This document shows positions 59,840-64,000 of a DNA stretch of 64,000 bases, piece after piece. The notes under the pieces were generated by a model. The model was not told where the DNA came from, searched no databases, and worked only from the letters and a program-made list of their open reading frames with translations. The stretch lies in contig NC_061770.1 of assembly GCF_022458985.1 (NCBI RefSeq), positions 37,677,599-37,741,598 of the forward strand, written 5' to 3'. Position numbers and translations under genes: made by a program. Source of the DNA: Mugil cephalus. Its lineage: Eukaryota; Chordata; Actinopteri; Mugiliformes; Mugilidae. How positions within the stretch are numbered: position 1 is the first letter of the stretch; every line of letters starts with the position of its first letter.

Positions 59840-60904
59840 TCCATTTTAATCTCTTTTCTGATTTTTAAGGACATTCCTTACGTGCACTACACTGCACCAA
59901 CATAACTGTCTGTTGTTATAATTATTCCTTTTGAAAGAATAGGTTGTACATTTGCTGAACACCTGTACACCAGTTTACACTCCAGAGTGAAATGTGTCAC
60001 TTCTGGCGTGATAACAAGTCACACGCAACAGACACATACAAATTGAACAAACTCTCTCTGTTGCCTGTACCAAGTGACACTTGCACACAGCCTCATATCA
60101 AAGCATGTTCTCTGGTGGCTGCACATTTTAAGCCATGACAGAGTATGTCAAAACCACAGCAGGGGAAGGTCACATCACTCTTTATTGTGTACGTTTGAAG
60201 CTACTAAGCCCTGCAAAGAGGAGTTCGATCATTGGTCAGGTAAGATTTAAACTGCTCAGACCACACTGCGTGAAATAATGTGCACATTTTTGACTTAGTG
60301 CAGAAGGATTAACAGACTACGGCTTTTAAAACTCTTGTCTACTCCAACGGGTATTATCAGTGAATAAAGATTAACAACGGATATGGATATGTTCTTAGAT
60401 GCAAGATGAAAGTAAGTACCCTTTGATATATCTGTTGGTGATATTACTACTTGGAGAAATAATTAATTTCTCCTGAATGGTAAACTTAACTTGACGAGCA
60501 ACAAAAATATTTAATTATGTTGTAGTTAGAAACGTTTAACCACACACAGTGATAGTATCCACTTTTATAAAAACACAACTGTTAGATATCTGATAGAACA
60601 ACTCAGGGGGCATGTACTCCCAGACTGCACTTCCTTATTCTGCAATGTTTTATAGAGACGGATACATCAGTTCTCATCATTTAAGTTTTGTTTAAATGTC
60701 ACCTCAAGTTATTTTTAACTGGACCACATAGTCCTGTTCTCCTTTCAGATGTTAAATCTCACCCATTTAAAAGAAGTTAGACAACATCTGTCTGAGCAGG
60801 CGTAGAAATAAAGAACCACCCCACCTCTTTAAGTTACGTACGCTCTTAACTGGAGCACAGCTCAGTTACAATTATTGTAGTGGTGGAGTCTTACTGTTCG
60901 CACA
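59840..60904 (+). promoter_or_regulatory. Upstream module of R10
   Basis: The core at 60136-60173 keeps TGACA-GAGTA-TGTCA and AACCACAG, but the E-box is changed to CAGGGG. The ETS-like ACTTCCTTATTCTGCAATG is at about 60630. The CCACCCCACC box is at 60816, 89 bases before the ATG. Confidence 0.4.
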
Positions 60905-62204
60905 ATGGTGAACTTTACCTTGATACCAGTGTTACTCTGCACCTTCAGTAAGTACAGCCATTACATTTATCACTATAACTGCTAGCTGATGTTCTATACT
61001 ATTCTATTCTATACTATTCTATATGAACTGTTAAACATTTTTAAATATTTTTTTCGCACTATGATACATGCCATCCTTACATCTACATCGCTGCTGCACT
61101 TAACATTGTATTTTTATCTTATTTATCTGTAATTGTATTGCATTGTTCTGAGCCGTATGCAATGAAATTTCGTTCTGTATACACCCTGTGCATACACAAT
61201 GACAATACAGTTAGTCTAAGTCTACTTTAATATACCAGAATTTATATTTACAAACATTTCATGAATAATCTTTGGTTTCAGGTTGGATCTCTGTCTCAGT
61301 CTCTGAGTTTTACACATTGGAGGTTCAGCCTGGTGAAGAAGTCACACTGCTGTGCTCCAACTTTAGCAGCGTTCCTATGAGGATATTCTGGTTAAAACTG
61401 GTCAATGGACCCAATATCACCCGCATATCGTCTATGCTCACATCTGATCAAAATACTTCATTTTATGATGGATTTGGCCCTGGCAGATTTAATATGACAT
61501 CCAACACCACCACTCTCTTTCTGAACATTAAACCTGTGGATTTATCTGACTCTGGGCTGTACCTCTGCGGATTTTACACAGAACAAGGCTTAGTAACAGT
61601 CTCACTGATGGCTGCAAATTTAAAGGTTCAAGGTAAGATTACTATGAAGTACTTCTATATCAATAAGGACCCTTTTTCACACATGATGCATATAAGTACT
61701 GACTTCAGCACACAAGAGGTTGTATATTTTATGCACAGTTTAATCGTTTCTCTTTCTAGAAGTCATAGCTGATCAGTTTATAAGTGTGATAACTGTGATC
61801 CTGGCCGGTGTAACAGTTTTCCTTCTTATAATCATCATCTGTCTGGTCGTCAAAATCCGGACACTTCATACAGGTATTTATGTGTTTTTATGTCAAATCT
61901 ACATGCAAATGTTTTAGTTATTAACTGATGGATTTTCTGTTTCTGTCATTTAGCTCAACACGGGGAAGTGAATCCACAACACACTGAGGTAATGACATTT
62001 TTACCTCAGATTAATATGTTGCATGATTTATTTATTTTAATAAACAATGTGTGAGATCAGTGACTGTAATTTTATTTTCAGAACGTGGGCTCTGATTCTC
62101 TCAACTACGCAGCTGTGAGTTTCCGTCCCAAAGCAAAGAGCAGCAGAAGGCCTGCAGCAGAGAGAGAACTGGAACCACATGTAGTGTACGCTGCCACAAG
62201 ATAG
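60905..62204 (+). CDS. R10: V-Ig receptor with consensus ITIM
   Basis: Exons: 60905-60947, 61282-61632, 61760-61873, 61954-61988, 62082-62204; 221 residues, intact. V-domain marks: T-L-E-V as in R9, S-S-V-P-M-R-I-F-W-L-K (Leu for Phe after Trp), G-P-N-I-T-R, and C-G-F-Y-T-E-Q-G-L. The membrane exon starts E-V-I-A-D-Q-F-I-S-V-I. Exon 4 reads A-Q-H-G-E-V. The tail has L-N-Y-A-A-V and V-V-Y-A-A-T-R. The acceptor of exon 2 is GGTTTCAG. The LINE fragment lies at 60997-61222. The polyadenylation signal AATAAA is near 62321. Confidence 0.9.
60997..61222 (+). mobile_element. LINE 3'-end fragment in intron 1 of R10
   Basis: Same insert as in R7-R9, with the R9-like ending ACACAATGACAATACAG. Confidence 0.65.
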
Positions 62205-62860
62205 ACTCAACATAATTCAGCTCAACTCATGCTTTATCACAGTGAGCTGCTTGTGGGCTGTTTGTGTGGCTGGTGGACGAGAGATTACTGTGATGCCATT
62301 AAAAAACAATGTAATTTTGTAATAAAGATTTTATGTTCATGCAATTTTGTGTCGTCTCTACCTTTTCAATTGTAATATTCTGAGAGCAGAATAATGTGAC
62401 AGACGTTAGATGGAGGTGGAGTCAGTTAGGTCTGTGATGTCAGGACAGATCATCTTTTAGAGTGAGAGAGTGTCTGCTGTCTGTAGAGAATCAGAGAGAT
62501 CACAGTCTAATGTTAACAGGAAGACTGTGGTCTGACTACAACTCAAAGCCACAAGGTCAGTCTGATAAACACACAAAAGAAGAAGACTTTGGCAAAAGTT
62601 AAGAAGCGTCTGCATTTGTACCAAATACAACAATGCAGTTCTGTGCATAAATTTGAACATATCAACACTCGTGTTGGTAACAAAGGTGAGGTCAGGAGGA
62701 ATATCTTCAAACAGCACCCCCACCCCTCTTCATCACAAACACATGATGACAGTAGCAGTAGTAGAATATCTGAATATAAATTATGTTCGAGTTGGGTCGT
62801 GGGTGATTTTTCTTTGACTCCGCCTCTTCAAAGTCCTTCATGGGCAACGCTCTGTTGTCA
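62205..62860. other. R10 conserved 3' flank
   Basis: Shared 3' block at about 62398-62575 (ATGGAGGTGGAGTCAGTTAG, AACAGGAAGACTGTGG). No gene. Confidence 0.55.
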
Positions 62861-63310
62861 GTGAGGAACTTTATCTTGGTGACACTTTTACTTCTCAGCC
62901 TCAGTGAGTAATAAACTGCTGCACAGAACCAAGTGCATTGCTGACTCTATTGATGCGAAAGCGTAACTCAGGATTTTGTCGTTTATCAACCAAAGGATGA
63001 TCAGGAGTGTAATGTTTGTTTCAGGTTCGATCTCTGTCTCATTTTCTGAGGAGGCTCAGTCTGGTGAAGAAGTCACACTGCTGTGCTCCAACTTCAGTAC
63101 TGTTCCCTCACAGGTTTACTGGTTCAGAGTCGCCAAGAGATCCGAGCTCTGCTGTGTCACCTTTATATTTGACTCTGTTTACTCCGCTTCATACAGCGAT
63201 GGATTTAAAAATCCAACGTGTCCACTGTCGTTCGCGAAATCTAATCACTGAATTCATCTGACTCTGGACTGTATTTCTGTGGCTCTTACATATTCAGCAT
63301 GAATCCTGTT
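62861..63310 (+). pseudogene. P10: broken companion receptor
   Basis: The signal exon (62861-62903) is present but its ATG has become GTG (CAGTGAGGAACTTTATC). The V exon starts at 63025 (S-I-S-V-S-F-S-E-E-A-Q-S-G-E-E), keeps the first Ig Cys and the core Trp, and lacks the G-K-F...S-S piece: F-K-N is followed at once by P-T-C-P, in a shifted frame. The D-S-G-L-Y-F-C stretch follows in another frame. Membrane and tail exons are missing. Confidence 0.78.
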
Positions 63311-64000
63311 AATATGTAACTGTCTGTCAGTCTTCTATAGAGAGACTTAGATGTGGTCAGTCTCTCCGTCTCTAACAGGTGACGTCGCACTCGCAACGCC
63401 AGAGTGCGTTTTTGATCATTAGCACCATTTTGATGGGTAAACAACTGGTAAACAACAACTATTATCTGCTAAATAGCTGAAAAATAGTTCACAAACCAGT
63501 GCCCAGTGCAGAATAGTAGTGCATGCATGTAACATGTATACGCACGTGTACACCCACAAAACAAGCAGAAACTAACAAGAGTGGACGGGAAGGACAGCGT
63601 GTTACATGTTCATAATGGTGCACGCTGTAATGCGCTTAGACCACGGATCTGACGTCAGAGTGGCTAAGCACTTATGCCATATATCTGATAGTTTGTGATG
63701 TCCAGGGAATGTCAGGGTGAAGGGTTTTGAGGTAAGACCTAAATACAGGACAAAAGATAAGGCAGGGGTACAAACCAAAAAAGAATAACTAATAAACACA
63801 AAACGTAAGGTACTGCAGATGAGATGTATTTCAAAACAAAAGAATCAAATGGAATCATTACCTTGACAAAGGACAAAGGACAAAGAAATGTGGCAAGACA
63901 ACTATAATAAGATGTGAGGACTTCAGCAGAAATGACACAACATGGAACAGAGGGAAGACAGGGCTCTATATGCACACATGGGCAGAGGGATAACAAGAAA
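63311..64000. other. Companion 3' flank and tail block; array runs off the window
   Basis: Matches the blocks after P7 and P8 (ATGGGTAAACAACTGGTAAA at 63434; CACATGGGCAGAGGGATAAC at 63976). The last bases are in the middle of the tail block, so another unit is expected beyond the window. Confidence 0.55.

Larger units (their letters stand above)
28660..64000 (+). repeat. Array of tandemly duplicated receptor units, about 6-7 kb each
   Basis: The block GATGTGACTTCCTGTAATGC ... GGGCGCTGTTTCACTA recurs at about 28690, 47088 and 53228, with partial forms at about 40045 and 59560, spacing 6.1-7.0 kb where consecutive. Within each unit the order is: start block, upstream module, R gene, conserved 3' flank, broken companion gene, and a tail block (for example ACATGGGCAGAGGGATAAC). 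The unit before R6 lacks the start block, and the unit of R9 has lost most of its companion. The last unit runs off the window at 64000, so the array probably continues. Confidence 0.85.

Overview
The window looks like nuclear DNA of a ray-finned fish (teleost). Genes are small and spliced, with GT-AG introns. The intergenic DNA is AT-rich and full of teleost-type repeats: a tRNA-derived SINE, LINE remnants, hAT-type elements with 8-bp target duplications, Tc1-like relics and Ty3/gypsy fossils. No bacterial or viral gene organisation is seen. No tRNA, rRNA or CRISPR array is visible.

The host content is one gene family on the + strand, built as a tandem array. Each full copy encodes a receptor of about 220 residues: a short signal peptide, one V-type immunoglobulin domain, one uncharged membrane segment and a tail. 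Most tails carry a consensus ITIM (L-N-Y-A-A-V/L) and a second tyrosine at the extreme C terminus (V-V-Y-A-A-T-R). I label the copies R0 (last exon only, 46-138), R1 (4901-6639), R2 (15636-16726), R3 (18947-20002), R4 (23256-24324), R5 (30050-31125), R6 (36696-37773, frameshifted as given), R7 (41259-42626), R8 (48290-49595), R9 (54479-55785) and R10 (60905-62204). The architecture fits teleost innate inhibitory receptors. The closest described idea is the novel immune-type receptor (NITR) group or a CD300-like group, but no J-like motif or second Ig domain is present, so the family name is left open.

Layout: 1-9.7 kb holds the divergent members R0 and R1 and a dead V exon. 9.7-13.5 kb is a Ty3/gypsy fossil, followed by a hAT MITE at 13.9-14.6 kb. 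15.6-24.3 kb holds R2-R4. 24.3-28.6 kb is gene-poor. From about 28.66 kb to the window end is a younger array of repeat units of about 6-7 kb. Each unit has an upstream module, an R gene, a conserved 3' flank and a broken companion receptor gene (P5-P10) of a second subfamily. Transposons have landed in the companions and between units: a hAT inside a gypsy integrase relic, a hAT inside a hAT inside a V exon, and a Rex1-like LINE.

Working together, the R genes would give a set of paralogous inhibitory surface receptors whose V domains differ mostly in the loop regions while the membrane segment, tail and upstream DNA stay nearly constant. An upstream block shared by R3-R10 contains adjacent RUNX-like and E-box-like sites, as expected of lymphoid control; that is inference. 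Shared insertions and near-identical tracts conflict with one another, which points to repeated unequal crossing-over and gene conversion.
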